This document shows positions 45,902-54,680 of a stretch of DNA of 64,000 bases, in pieces. Both the position numbers and the translations under genes were made by a program. Under the pieces are notes generated by a model that was not told the DNA's origin, made no database searches, and worked only from the letters and a program-made list of their open reading frames with translations. The stretch is from an uncultured Dongia sp. (GTDB lineage Bacteria > Pseudomonadota > Alphaproteobacteria > Dongiales > Dongiaceae), in the NCBI RefSeq assembly GCF_936916975.1, contig NZ_CAKZGO010000023.1:177184-241183 (forward strand), given 5' to 3'. Each line of letters starts with the position of its first letter. Position 1 is the stretch's first letter.

Positions 45902-46716
45902 CCGCGGCAGCTCCAAGCCCAACACGAGAAGGCGCCTTTGGCTGGGCCTTGTTGAGGGTCTGTTCGATTGCCGTCTACATCTTCATGTTCGCGCCGATCG
46001 TGGTGGTGATCCTGCTCGCATTCAATTCGTCGCGCAGCGGCGCCTTCCCGATGGAAGGCTTCAGCCTGCAATGGTTCGGCAAGCTCTTTGCCAATGATTC
46101 CATCGTGGAAGCCTTCAAGACCTCGCTCATTCTCGCCGCAACCTCGTCGGCGCTGGCAACCATCATCGGGGTCATGGCTGCCCTGGCATTGGTGCGCTAC
46201 AGCTTCCGGGGCAAGGAGGGCATCCAGACCTTCCTGTCGCTGCCCTTGCTCATGCCGGAAGTGGTCATGGGCGTAGCGCTTCTCATGTTCCTGAAGTTTC
46301 TGAGCATGCCGCGGAGCTTCGCGGTTCTGCTGCTTGGCCACACGGTCTTGTCGCTGCCCTATGTGGTGCTGCTGGTCCAGGCGCGGCTGGTCGGCCTGCG
46401 GTCGAGCTATGAAGAGGCTGCCTGGACGCTGGGTGCCAACCGCATCCAGACCTTTTTCGAGGTGACGCTGCCCCTGATATCGCCGGCAATCGTCGGTGGT
46501 TTCCTGTTTGCGGCAACCTTGAGCTTCGACAACATCACCGCGACCCTGTTCTGGAAGAAGCCCGGTATCGAGACGGTCCCGACCAAGATATTCGCCATGC
46601 TGCGGACCTCGGTCAGCCCGGAGATCAACGCGCTGGGTGCTGTCATGATCGTAATCACCATCCTGCTGCCACTCATCGGCGGCTACATGGTGCGTCGCTT
46701 TGCCAAGGCTAGGTGA
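45898..46716 (+). CDS. Polyamine-type ABC transporter permease (PotC/PotI-like), second system
   Basis: 272 residues with six TM segments. EEAAWTLGANRIQTFFEVTLPLISPA is the EAA loop, and ATLSFDNITATLFWKKPG follows. Translationally coupled to the preceding permease. Confidence 0.9.
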   Translation: MTAAAPSPTREGAFGWALLRVCSIAVYIFMFAPIVVVILLAFNSSRSGAFPMEGFSLQWFGKLFANDSIVEAFKTSLILAATSSALATIIGVMAALALVRYSFRGKEGIQTFLSLPLLMPEVVMGVALLMFLKFLSMPRSFAVLLLGHTVLSLPYVVLLVQARLVGLRSSYEEAAWTLGANRIQTFFEVTLPLISPAIVGGFLFAATLSFDNITATLFWKKPGIETVPTKIFAMLRTSVSPEINALGAVMIVITILLPLIGGYMVRRFAKAR

Positions 46717-46759
46717 GAGTCGTTCAACGAAGCAATTTTCTTAACCCTGGGAGGAAAGC

Positions 46760-47923
46760 ATGAAGAAGTTGACGGACCAAAAGCGCTACGAGCGTCTGCT
46801 CGCGGCCGTGCAGAGTGGCGATATAGACCGCCGTTCGCTGCTGCGCATCATTGGTGCCACGGCGGCCGCGGTTGGCGTCACGGGCGGGCCGATGGGGCTG
46901 TTGACCCGCAAGGCGATGGCGGCGGGTGTCGAATCCATCCGCTTCGACGGCTGGGGTGGCATCGTTTCAGAAGCCTTCCACAACAACGCCTTTCCGCAGT
47001 TCACCGAGAAGACCGGGACCAAGGTGGTCGAAGGCGAGTTCGGCGATACCGACGAGTTCATCTCGCTGGTCAAAGCATCGCAGCCCGGTGAATACAATGT
47101 GTTCCTGGTGAGCGGCGTCTATGATTATTTCCGCTTCATCAAAATGGGGCTGGCCGACTTCGTGAACGAGGCCAATATCCCCAATCTGGACAAGCTGCTG
47201 CCGGCGACGCTGGCCGCGTTCCGCAATGAAAGCGAAGGTAAGCTCGCCGCTGTGCCGTTCGATTATGGCACCACGGGCATCGCCTATAACCGCAAATACA
47301 TCTCTGACGAGGAAGCACAGGCCGGCCACAAGCTGCTCTGGGACGAGAAGTACAAGGGCAAGATCGGCCTCTATGATGGCTTCCAGACCCGCGCCTGGAT
47401 GTCGAGCCTCTATACCGGCCAGGACCCGCAGGGTGCGACCGACACGGCGGCGATGTGGGATGCCACCCGCAAGCAGCGTGATCTGGTGCTGAAGTATTGG
47501 GGTTCCGGCCAGGAATTCATCGACCTCATGTCGAAGGAGGAAATCATTCTCTCCGACGGTTGGTCGGGTCGCGTGGCCTTCCTGCAGCAGAACGGCCATG
47601 ACATCGGCTTCATCGATACCGCGCAAGCGGGCTTTGCCTGGATCGAGGGCCTGATGGTCCTCAAGGGCAGTCCGATGGAAGCGGCGGAGCAACTGATCAA
47701 CTTCTGCATCGAGCCGGCGGTGGCTATCGCCATCGCTGAAGGGCAGAACTATCCGCCTTCGCTCGATCCGACCAAGGTGGAACTGACGGACAAGGTGAAG
47801 AAGCTGCCCGGCTTCGACCCGACCGGCAAGTTCGACAATTACATCTGGGAAAAGGCGTCCTATTGGTTCGACAACCAGGATGCCTATAAGAAGGAATGGG
47901 ACCGCATTTCAAAAGGTGCGTAA
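46760..47923 (+). CDS. Polyamine-type substrate-binding protein (PotD/PotF-like), second system
   Basis: 387 residues. The N-terminus includes IDRRSLLRIIGATAAAVGVTGGP, a twin-arginine-type export signal after a long n-region. The mature part has FDGWGGIVSEAFHNNAFPQF and later LAAVPFDYGTTGIAYNRKYI, as in spermidine/putrescine-binding proteins. GGGAGGAAAGC precedes the ATG. A strong hairpin (47932-47969) separates it from the ATPase gene. Confidence 0.9.
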   Translation: MKKLTDQKRYERLLAAVQSGDIDRRSLLRIIGATAAAVGVTGGPMGLLTRKAMAAGVESIRFDGWGGIVSEAFHNNAFPQFTEKTGTKVVEGEFGDTDEFISLVKASQPGEYNVFLVSGVYDYFRFIKMGLADFVNEANIPNLDKLLPATLAAFRNESEGKLAAVPFDYGTTGIAYNRKYISDEEAQAGHKLLWDEKYKGKIGLYDGFQTRAWMSSLYTGQDPQGATDTAAMWDATRKQRDLVLKYWGSGQEFIDLMSKEEIILSDGWSGRVAFLQQNGHDIGFIDTAQAGFAWIEGLMVLKGSPMEAAEQLINFCIEPAVAIAIAEGQNYPPSLDPTKVELTDKVKKLPGFDPTGKFDNYIWEKASYWFDNQDAYKKEWDRISKGA

Positions 47924-47931
47924 CCATTCGT

Positions 47932-47969
47932 GACGCCCGGCTGCCCTGGGACGGTGGCAGCCGGGCGTC
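47932..47969 (+). terminator. Strong hairpin between binding-protein and ATPase genes
   Basis: GACGCCCGGCTGCC (47932-47945) pairs perfectly with 47956-47969 around a ten-base loop, followed by CATTCTTTT. It may partly terminate transcription or protect the upstream mRNA, giving more binding protein than ATPase. Confidence 0.75.
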
Positions 47970-48002
47970 CATTCTTTTCGCTGGCGGATGGGTCTGATCG
48001 AG

Positions 48003-49070
48003 ATGAGTTCTGTTGAACTGAAGGCAGTTGAGAAGCACTTTGCCGGTGGCATTATCGCCGTCGATGCGATCGATCTCGACGTACCGGATGGCGCCTTTGT
48101 CACCTTGCTAGGCCCGTCGGGCTGCGGCAAGACGACGACCTTGCGCATGGTGGCGGGGCTTGAGCATCCGACCGGCGGCGAGATCCTGATCAAGGGCAAG
48201 CGCGTCAACGAGACGCCGATCCATCAGCGCAATCTCGGCATGGTGTTCCAGAATTACGCGCTGTTTCCGCATAAATCGATCTTTGACAATGTGGCGTTCG
48301 GGCTGAAATACCGCGGTGTGGGCAAGGCCGACATTGCCGTCCGCGTGCGCCGGGCGCTGGACATCGTGCGTTTGCCTGGGGTGGAGCAGCGCTTTCCGAC
48401 GCAATTGTCCGGCGGGCAGCAACAGCGCATCGCGCTGGCACGCGCGCTTGTCATCGAGCCGGACGTGCTGCTGCTCGATGAACCGCTGTCGGCGCTCGAT
48501 GCCAATCTACGCGAGGAGATGCGCAGCGAGATCAAGGCCATTCAGCGTCGCATCGGCGTCACCGCGATCTTCGTCACCCATGACCAGGGTGAGGCATTGG
48601 CCATGTCGGATCTTGTGGTGGTCATGAACAAGGGGAAGATCGAACAGCGCGGTGCCCCAGCCGAGGTCTATGAACATCCGCGCTCGGAATTTGTCGCCAA
48701 CTTCCTCGGCAACGCCAACTTCCTGCCGGCAACAGTTGTTGCCGTGGCGGGGGGCGGGATCAGCGTCGCTTTAGCGGACGGATCGCAGCTTGCGGTCGCC
48801 GATGCGGCGCGCACCGTGCAGGCCGGCGAGAAGGTGAATGTCGTCGTGCGCGCCGAGAAGATCGAACTCGATGGCGGCGGCCTATCGCACGCATCCGTTC
48901 TCAAAGGGACGATCAGTGCCGTCGATTATCTGGGCTCGACCGCCCGCTATGACGTGACGCTGGCTGGGGGCGAAAAGGTCACCACGCTCGCGACCATTCG
49001 CGATGGTGCGAGACGCGTGGGTGACCAGGTCAATCTCTCCATCGCGCCGGAGCATTGCCGCATCCTCTAG
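48003..49070 (+). CDS. Polyamine-type ABC transporter ATP-binding protein (PotA/PotG-like), second system
   Basis: 355 residues. Walker A GPSGCGKTT, VFQNYALFPHKSI, signature LSGGQQQRIALARAL, Walker B VLLLDEPLSALD and FVTHDQGEAL are present, with a C-terminal TOBE-like domain from about residue 240. ATG 47988 is an alternative start. The gene ends the second polyamine-type operon. Confidence 0.92.
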   Translation: MSSVELKAVEKHFAGGIIAVDAIDLDVPDGAFVTLLGPSGCGKTTTLRMVAGLEHPTGGEILIKGKRVNETPIHQRNLGMVFQNYALFPHKSIFDNVAFGLKYRGVGKADIAVRVRRALDIVRLPGVEQRFPTQLSGGQQQRIALARALVIEPDVLLLDEPLSALDANLREEMRSEIKAIQRRIGVTAIFVTHDQGEALAMSDLVVVMNKGKIEQRGAPAEVYEHPRSEFVANFLGNANFLPATVVAVAGGGISVALADGSQLAVADAARTVQAGEKVNVVVRAEKIELDGGGLSHASVLKGTISAVDYLGSTARYDVTLAGGEKVTTLATIRDGARRVGDQVNLSIAPEHCRIL

Positions 49071-49097
49071 GCCTCATTTTTCGCCGTTCTTGTTTTG

Positions 49098-49126
49098 TTG
49101 CATAATGCGGGAAAATCTTGTATAGA
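49098..49126 (+). promoter_or_regulatory. Sigma-70-like promoter
   Basis: TTGCAT (49098-49103) and TATAGA (49121-49126) are separated by exactly 17 bases, close to the vegetative consensus, in an AT-rich stretch right upstream of the gene at 49160. Confidence 0.6.
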
Positions 49127-49159
49127 ATGCAGCGAAAGAGTGTAGGCGATAGAGAGGCT

Positions 49160-49639
49160 ATGATGGGCTATGACATTGTTTCGCTGATTCCGGCGTTTTG
49201 TACGGCGTTCCTGGGATTGAGCGATTTTGAGGAAGGCGGCATCGTCGTTTGGGACCAGATCGACCTCGCCACGTATGACTACTCGGTGGCTTCCCTGGAG
49301 CAGGTTGATCTCTATCTCGACGCCGTACGGGAGGTGAAAGATCAGCTTGAATGGCAAACCTACACCAACACCGTTCTAGCAACGGGGGCGTATATCGGCG
49401 AAGTGATCAGGCGCCACGGGGACAAGCATTGGGAATGGATGAATTATGCGGATTTCGCCGCCAAGTACCCCAAGCTGAATGCGGCAATGGGAATGAAAGA
49501 AGATCTTTATTCGGCGGCAGTTCTGGTAGGTGACGGGCCTACCGCGATAGTTCCGTTCAACAAAGTCATGCGAAACTTGGAAGAGGGGCCCGAGAACAAT
49601 ATCCATTTCTACGCTACGACTTTGATGAGCGATGATTAA
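49160..49639 (+). CDS. Unrecognised protein
   Basis: 159 residues from ATG 49160 (49163 is also possible), preceded by AGAGAGGCT. The product is acidic, soluble, without signal peptide or TM helix. Notable segments are ATGAYIGEVIRRHGDKHWEWM in the middle and AIVPFNKVMRNLEEGPENNIHFYATTL near the C-terminus. The GAYIGEVIRRH part recalls small families in which a helix with this motif precedes an edge beta strand, but I cannot name one. It is more AT-rich than its neighbours and has its own promoter. It stands alone between the polyamine operon and gor. Confidence 0.7.
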   Translation: MMGYDIVSLIPAFCTAFLGLSDFEEGGIVVWDQIDLATYDYSVASLEQVDLYLDAVREVKDQLEWQTYTNTVLATGAYIGEVIRRHGDKHWEWMNYADFAAKYPKLNAAMGMKEDLYSAAVLVGDGPTAIVPFNKVMRNLEEGPENNIHFYATTLMSDD

Positions 49640-49702
49640 CAATTGTTGACGACGGGCTTGATTGCCGTGCAATTCTCTCCACGTTAAGCCGTGGAGAGAA
49701 AC

Positions 49703-51052
49703 ATGCCTAAATTCGATTACGACCTTTTTGTCATCGGCGGTGGGTCCGGCGGCGTGCGCGCAGCCAGGATTGCCGCTGGCTACGGCGCCAAGGTGGCGGT
49801 TGCCGAAGAGAGCCGCGTCGGTGGCACCTGTGTCATTCGCGGTTGTGTGCCGAAAAAGCTGCTCTCCTATGCCGCCCATTTCCACGAGGATTTCGAAGAC
49901 GCGCGGAATTACGGCTGGACCGTCAGCGAGGCGAGTTTCGACTGGCCAACGTTGATCGCCAACAAGGATAGGGAGATCGACCGGCTCAACGGCATATACA
50001 AAAAGCTGCTGTCGGGCTCGAAGGTCGCGTTGCTGGAAACGCGTGCCATCCTCGTCGACCCGCATACGGTCGAACTGGCCGGGAAGCGGGTCACGGCCAA
50101 GAACATCCTCATCGCCGTAGGTGGGTGGCCTGAGCGCCCGGATATTCCGGGTATCGAACATTCGATCACGTCCAATGAAGCGTTTCATCTGCAGAACTTG
50201 CCGCGCGAAATCGTCGTGGTGGGCGGCGGCTATATCGCGGTCGAGTTCGCCGGTATCTTCAACGGCCTTGGCGCCAAGGTGACGCAACTCTATCGGGGTG
50301 AGCAGATCCTGCGCGGTTTTGATGACGATGTGCGTAATTTCCTCGCCGCAGAGATGGCGAAGAAGGGCATCGATATCCGTACCCGGAGCGATGTCGCGCG
50401 CATCGACAAGGCTGGCGAACGACTGAAACTGACATTGCTGGATGGCAGTACTTTGGATTGCGGCGCCGTCATGTATGCGACCGGGCGACGGGCGAAAACC
50501 GACGGCATGGGGCTGGCCGAGACCGGCGTTGACCTCAACGCAAACGGCACCATCGCGGTGGACGCGACGTCGCAGACCAGTGTGCCGAACATTCACGCCA
50601 TTGGCGATTGCACCGGTCGGGTCAACCTGACACCCGTCGCCATTCGCGAAGGCCATGCCTATGCGGATTCGATTTTCGGGGGCAAGGCCTGGCATGTCGA
50701 TCATCGCAATATCGCCTCGGCGGTGTTCAGCCATCCGCCGGTCGGTGTCGTCGGCCTGTCCGAGGCCGATGCACGCAAGGACGGCCGCGCGCTCGATATC
50801 TACAAGGCGGATTTCAAGCCGCTGAAGCACACCATCACCGGCCGTGACGAACGGACCCTCATGAAACTGGTGGTCGACCGGGCGTCGCAGGTGGTGCTGG
50901 GCGCTCATATGGTCGGTATGGATGCGCCTGAAATCATCCAGGCACTCGCCATCGCCGTGAAGATGGGCGCCACGAAGGCGCAGTTCGACGCGGCGATTGC
51001 GGTGCACCCCACCGCGGCGGAAGAGTTTGTGACGATGCGCACGCCGGTCTGA
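49703..51052 (+). CDS. gor: Glutathione-disulfide reductase
   Basis: 449 residues. FAD-binding GGGSGGVRAARIAA, redox-active GGTCVIRGCVPKK (Cys43 and Cys48), NADPH-binding GGGYIAVEFAG with TQLYRGEQILRGFD giving NADPH-type Arg residues, and C-terminal HPTAAEEF with the catalytic His. It reduces GSSG to GSH in the cytoplasm. ATG 49703 follows GGAGAGAAAC; an in-frame GTG at 49691 is less likely. Confidence 0.96.
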   Translation: MPKFDYDLFVIGGGSGGVRAARIAAGYGAKVAVAEESRVGGTCVIRGCVPKKLLSYAAHFHEDFEDARNYGWTVSEASFDWPTLIANKDREIDRLNGIYKKLLSGSKVALLETRAILVDPHTVELAGKRVTAKNILIAVGGWPERPDIPGIEHSITSNEAFHLQNLPREIVVVGGGYIAVEFAGIFNGLGAKVTQLYRGEQILRGFDDDVRNFLAAEMAKKGIDIRTRSDVARIDKAGERLKLTLLDGSTLDCGAVMYATGRRAKTDGMGLAETGVDLNANGTIAVDATSQTSVPNIHAIGDCTGRVNLTPVAIREGHAYADSIFGGKAWHVDHRNIASAVFSHPPVGVVGLSEADARKDGRALDIYKADFKPLKHTITGRDERTLMKLVVDRASQVVLGAHMVGMDAPEIIQALAIAVKMGATKAQFDAAIAVHPTAAEEFVTMRTPV

Positions 51053-51125
51053 TACGGGACGATGGAACTTCGTGCCTGTTCGTGGCATTCGGCTACCGAA
51101 CCGCCTGACGATTCTGGAGAAAATG

Positions 51126-51563
51126 ATGCGCAAGCACATCTGCCTCGCTTTGGCTCTCGCCACGGTCGCTGCCACGCCGGCCGCGGCCCGCGACACGCGC
51201 TATGAGTTGAAAATTGCCGATGTCCTGGCCGATCCCCGCTATGCCGAAGCGGTGCCAGCCGGGGTGAAATTCTATTTCGCCGATCAGCCGGCGCCGGCGG
51301 GCAAGGATCTCGGCGAGTTCGTCACCAACCGCAAGACCAATTCCTTCGGCAAGCAGGATGAAGAAGCCTGCACATGGGCGATGCTCTCCGCCCTCAAGGA
51401 ACTCGGCGAGCGCGCTTTGGCGGAACGCGGCAATGCCGTCGTCGGTATTGTCAGCTATTACAAGAAACAGCCTTTTGCCAGTGCCACGGATTACGAATGC
51501 CATGCCGGCGCCATTGTCGCGGGCGTTGCGCTCAAGGGCACCGTGGTGAAGGTCGCGCCGTGA
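51126..51563 (+). CDS. Small secreted protein of a family often called excinuclease ATPase subunit
   Basis: 145 residues with a signal peptide (ICLALALATVAATPAAA). The mature part, RYELKIADVLADPRYA, KFYFADQP, EFVTNRKTNSFGKQDEEACTWAMLSAL, NAVVGIVSYYKKQPF and YECHAGAIVAGVALKG, matches a conserved proteobacterial family. The family is often misnamed as a UvrA-like excinuclease subunit; nothing here supports DNA repair. Two Cys (DEEAC and YEC) could form a disulfide. Function unknown. Confidence 0.85.
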   Translation: MRKHICLALALATVAATPAAARDTRYELKIADVLADPRYAEAVPAGVKFYFADQPAPAGKDLGEFVTNRKTNSFGKQDEEACTWAMLSALKELGERALAERGNAVVGIVSYYKKQPFASATDYECHAGAIVAGVALKGTVVKVAP

Positions 51564-51722
51564 CGCGATTTTTGATCGAAAGGCAAAAATAGCTGAACGT
51601 GTTCAATATGTTAGGCTGCTTTCCGGCACTATTTGCATGAGGGCGGCATAAATCATATATACAATGCCCTTGTTATCCACAGCTTGGGCTGCCCCCAAGC
51701 GCGCGTAGCGTAGAGGCATATG

Positions 51723-53102
51723 ATGAGCACGAAATGGTCGCCGGAGAGCTGGCGCGACAAGCCGATCTCCCAGGTTCCGCAATATCCCGACGCCGCCAAA
51801 CTGGCCTCGGTTGAGGAGCGCCTGCGCACCTATCCGCCGCTCGTTTTTGCCGGCGAGGCGCGTCGCCTCACGGAAGCGCTGGGTGCGGTGGCGGAAGGTA
51901 AGGCGTTCCTGCTGCAGGGTGGCGATTGCGCCGAGAGCTTCGCCGAATTCTCGGCCAACAATATCCGCGATACCTTCCGCGTGCTGCTGCAGATGGCGGT
52001 GGTCCTCACCTATGGCGCCGCGATGCCGATCGTGAAGATCGGCCGCATGGCCGGCCAGTTCGCCAAACCCCGTTCGGCGCCGACCGAGGTGATCGACGGC
52101 GTCGAGCTGCCGAGCTATCGCGGCGACAATATCAACGGCATCGAGTTCACGCCGGCCGCGCGCATTCCCGATCCGGAGCGCCTGCTGCAGGCCTATAACC
52201 AGTCGGCAGCGACGCTCAACCTGCTACGCGCCTTCGCCCAGGGCGGTTTTGCCGATCTGCACAAGGTGCATCGCTGGAACCTCGATTTCGTGGCCGATAG
52301 CCCCTTGGGCCATCGCTACAAGGAACTGGCCGATCGCCTGTCGGAGACGCTCGACTTCATGGCTGCCTGCGGCCTGACCTCGGAGACCGTCCCGCAGATC
52401 CGCGAGACGGAGTTCTTCACCAGCCACGAAGCGCTGTTGCTCAATTTCGAGCAGACCCTCACACGCACCGACAGCCTGACCGGCAAATGGTATGGCTGCT
52501 CGGCGCATATGCTGTGGATCGGCGACCGTACGCGGCAGCCGGACGGTGCGCATGTCGAGTTCATGCGCGGCATCCAGAACCCGATCGGCCTCAAATGCGG
52601 TCCGTCGATGGACCCCGATGAGTTGCTGCGGTTGATCGATATCCTCAACCCGCAGAATATCCCGGGTCGCCTGACGCTCATCGCCCGCATGGCGCATGAC
52701 AAGGTCGAAGCCAAGCTGCCGCCGCTGGTACGCGCGGTTAAGCGGCATGGTGGCAAGGTGGTGTGGTCCTGCGATCCGATGCATGGCAACACGATCAAGT
52801 CATCGACCGGCTATAAGACGCGTCCGTTCGACCGGATCCTCGGCGAAGTGCGCGGCTTCTTCGACGTGCACCGGGCCGAAGGCACCCATGCCGGCGGCGT
52901 CCATTTCGAGATGACCGGCCAGGATGTGACCGAATGCACTGGTGGCGCGAAAGCGGTCACCGAAGAAGCCCTGGCCGACCGGTATCATACCCATTGCGAT
53001 CCGCGTCTCAACGCCACGCAGGCGTTGGAACTCGCCTTCTTGATAGCCGAGCAATTGAAAGCGGAGCGCGCCGGTGGACAACGCATCGCCGAAGCCTCGT
53101 AA
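51723..53102 (+). CDS. Class II 3-deoxy-7-phosphoheptulonate (DAHP) synthase
   Basis: 459 residues of the plant-like (class II) type. [19 protein letters not shown] opens the protein; [43 protein letters not shown] and [33 protein letters not shown] are family blocks. It makes DAHP from erythrose 4-phosphate and PEP, the first shikimate step. The next gene starts inside its 3' end. ATG 51720 is an alternative start. Confidence 0.95.
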   Translation: MSTKWSPESWRDKPISQVPQYPDAAKLASVEERLRTYPPLVFAGEARRLTEALGAVAEGKAFLLQGGDCAESFAEFSANNIRDTFRVLLQMAVVLTYGAAMPIVKIGRMAGQFAKPRSAPTEVIDGVELPSYRGDNINGIEFTPAARIPDPERLLQAYNQSAATLNLLRAFAQGGFADLHKVHRWNLDFVADSPLGHRYKELADRLSETLDFMAACGLTSETVPQIRETEFFTSHEALLLNFEQTLTRTDSLTGKWYGCSAHMLWIGDRTRQPDGAHVEFMRGIQNPIGLKCGPSMDPDELLRLIDILNPQNIPGRLTLIARMAHDKVEAKLPPLVRAVKRHGGKVVWSCDPMHGNTIKSSTGYKTRPFDRILGEVRGFFDVHRAEGTHAGGVHFEMTGQDVTECTGGAKAVTEEALADRYHTHCDPRLNATQALELAFLIAEQLKAERAGGQRIAEAS

Positions 53103-54249
53103 CGCCAACGGGAAGGAAGCTGGGCCAGTGAGCGGCCCGGCTTCCGACCAGGTTGCCGACTGGTCCGACCAGTATTTCCTGAAGACCAAGGCGACGGTCG
53201 CCAATTTCGGCGACGTCACGGTCACCTATGCGATCTTCATGCGGCGCCCGGTCATTTCGGCGCCACGCCTGGCGTTGGAATGGCTGCAGCAGATCGCTGC
53301 CGAGCGCGGCACCGAATTCCAGATCGATGTTCAATACGAAGAAGGCAGGTGGGTCGGCGCCGGCGAGCCGATCATGTATATCACCGGCTCCTTCGTGCAT
53401 TTGGCGGATCTCGAAACCTTACTGCTGATGAAGCTGGGCCCGGCCTGTGTCGCCGCGTTCAACGCGTTCACCATGTGTGCGGATCTGCCCAATGTCGCTT
53501 TCCTCGCCATGGACGCACGCCATTGCGCGGGCCTGGAAATGGCCGAGATGATGGCCTATGCCGCCTCGGTCGGTTCGGCTCGCGCGGGTCGCAAGGTCAA
53601 GGCGGCCGGCTTTATCGGCAACGCCACGCAGGCGACCGCGCATTATTTCGGCCGTGACAAGGCGCTGGGCACGATGCCGCATGCGCTGATCGGTTACGCG
53701 GGCTCGACACTCCGTGCTGCCGAGATGTTCCATGAGACTTTTCCAGATGAGCCGATGACGGTGCTGGTCGATTATTTCGGCCGCGAACTCACCGACGCAC
53801 TCACGGTGGCTAGGCGCTTTGCCGCGATGGCGTCGCAGGGGCAGTTGTCGGTGCGCATCGACACGCCGGGCAGCCGCTTCATCGAGGGTCTCGATCCGCC
53901 GGCATCCTATGCCGTGATGGACCGCCATGTGCCCAAGGTCATCCGCGGCTATCGGTCGGAGAGCGAGCTTCGCCATCTGGTCGGCGCAGGCGTTTCGGCG
54001 GCGGCGATCTGGCATCTGCGCGATGCCCTCAACCGCGAGGGCTTCCACAAGGTGAAGATCGTGGCGTCCTCCGGCTTCGATCCCGCGAAATGCAAGGTGA
54101 TGGCGGAAGCCCAGGCGCCGATCGATGTGGTCGGCACCGGTTCGTTCCTGCCGCAGCGCTGGACGGAAACCTACGCCACCGCAGACATCATCGAATATAA
54201 CGGCGTCAAGCGCGTGAAGGTCGGCCGCGAGTTCCTGTTCCGGAAATAG
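53074..54249 (+). CDS. pncB: Nicotinate phosphoribosyltransferase
   Basis: 391 residues from a GTG that overlaps the DAHP synthase end by 29 bases. [12 protein letters not shown] near the start, [53 protein letters not shown] and [13 protein letters not shown] are seen in alphaproteobacterial/archaeal-type NAPRTase. It joins nicotinate and PRPP to give NaMN. With nadE nearby (54681) it forms part of an NAD-salvage grouping. Confidence 0.9.
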   Translation: MDNASPKPRNANGKEAGPVSGPASDQVADWSDQYFLKTKATVANFGDVTVTYAIFMRRPVISAPRLALEWLQQIAAERGTEFQIDVQYEEGRWVGAGEPIMYITGSFVHLADLETLLLMKLGPACVAAFNAFTMCADLPNVAFLAMDARHCAGLEMAEMMAYAASVGSARAGRKVKAAGFIGNATQATAHYFGRDKALGTMPHALIGYAGSTLRAAEMFHETFPDEPMTVLVDYFGRELTDALTVARRFAAMASQGQLSVRIDTPGSRFIEGLDPPASYAVMDRHVPKVIRGYRSESELRHLVGAGVSAAAIWHLRDALNREGFHKVKIVASSGFDPAKCKVMAEAQAPIDVVGTGSFLPQRWTETYATADIIEYNGVKRVKVGREFLFRK

Positions 54250-54252
54250 GCC

Positions 54253-54552
54253 TTACTTCGGCGCCTGGTTGAACGGGACTTCCGACCAGACATAGCCGTT
54301 CTCGTTGCTGTTCTGCTTCACGCCGAATTCCAGGATCCAGGTCTTGCCGGTCTTGGTGTCGAGCAGCATGTTGACCTTGGTCCGCCCCTTGGTGAGGTCG
54401 CGCGACCCCTGGTCGAGCACCATCAGGATATAGCGGTTGCCGGCCGGCTCTATGACTGGCGTGGGTGTCAGGATCTCGGCACTTTGCGCCAGGGCCGGGG
54501 TTGCGGCCAAACTCAGAGCAAACGCCGCCAGTGCCATCAAAGACTTGTTCAT
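54253..54552 (-). CDS. Small secreted protein of unknown function
   Basis: 99 residues with signal peptide (LMALAAFALSLAATPALAQ). The mature 75 residues end in a small beta-rich domain: NRYILMVLDQGSRDLTKGRTKVNMLLDTKTGKTWILEFG, then YVWSEVPF. No family recognised. It is convergent with the nicotinate phosphoribosyltransferase gene (three bases apart) and divergent from nadE. Confidence 0.75.
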   Translation of the reverse strand: MNKSLMALAAFALSLAATPALAQSAEILTPTPVIEPAGNRYILMVLDQGSRDLTKGRTKVNMLLDTKTGKTWILEFGVKQNSNENGYVWSEVPFNQAPK

Positions 54553-54680
54553 TATTTCTCCTCTCAGCCGCCGCCCGATTGGTAGCCTAGCACAAGCAAA
54601 ATCCGGGCCCAAAACCCGCCGCATGACGGCGTTGTGCGCTGCGCAATTGACATCACCCGGACGGCGGTTAAGTTCCCATC

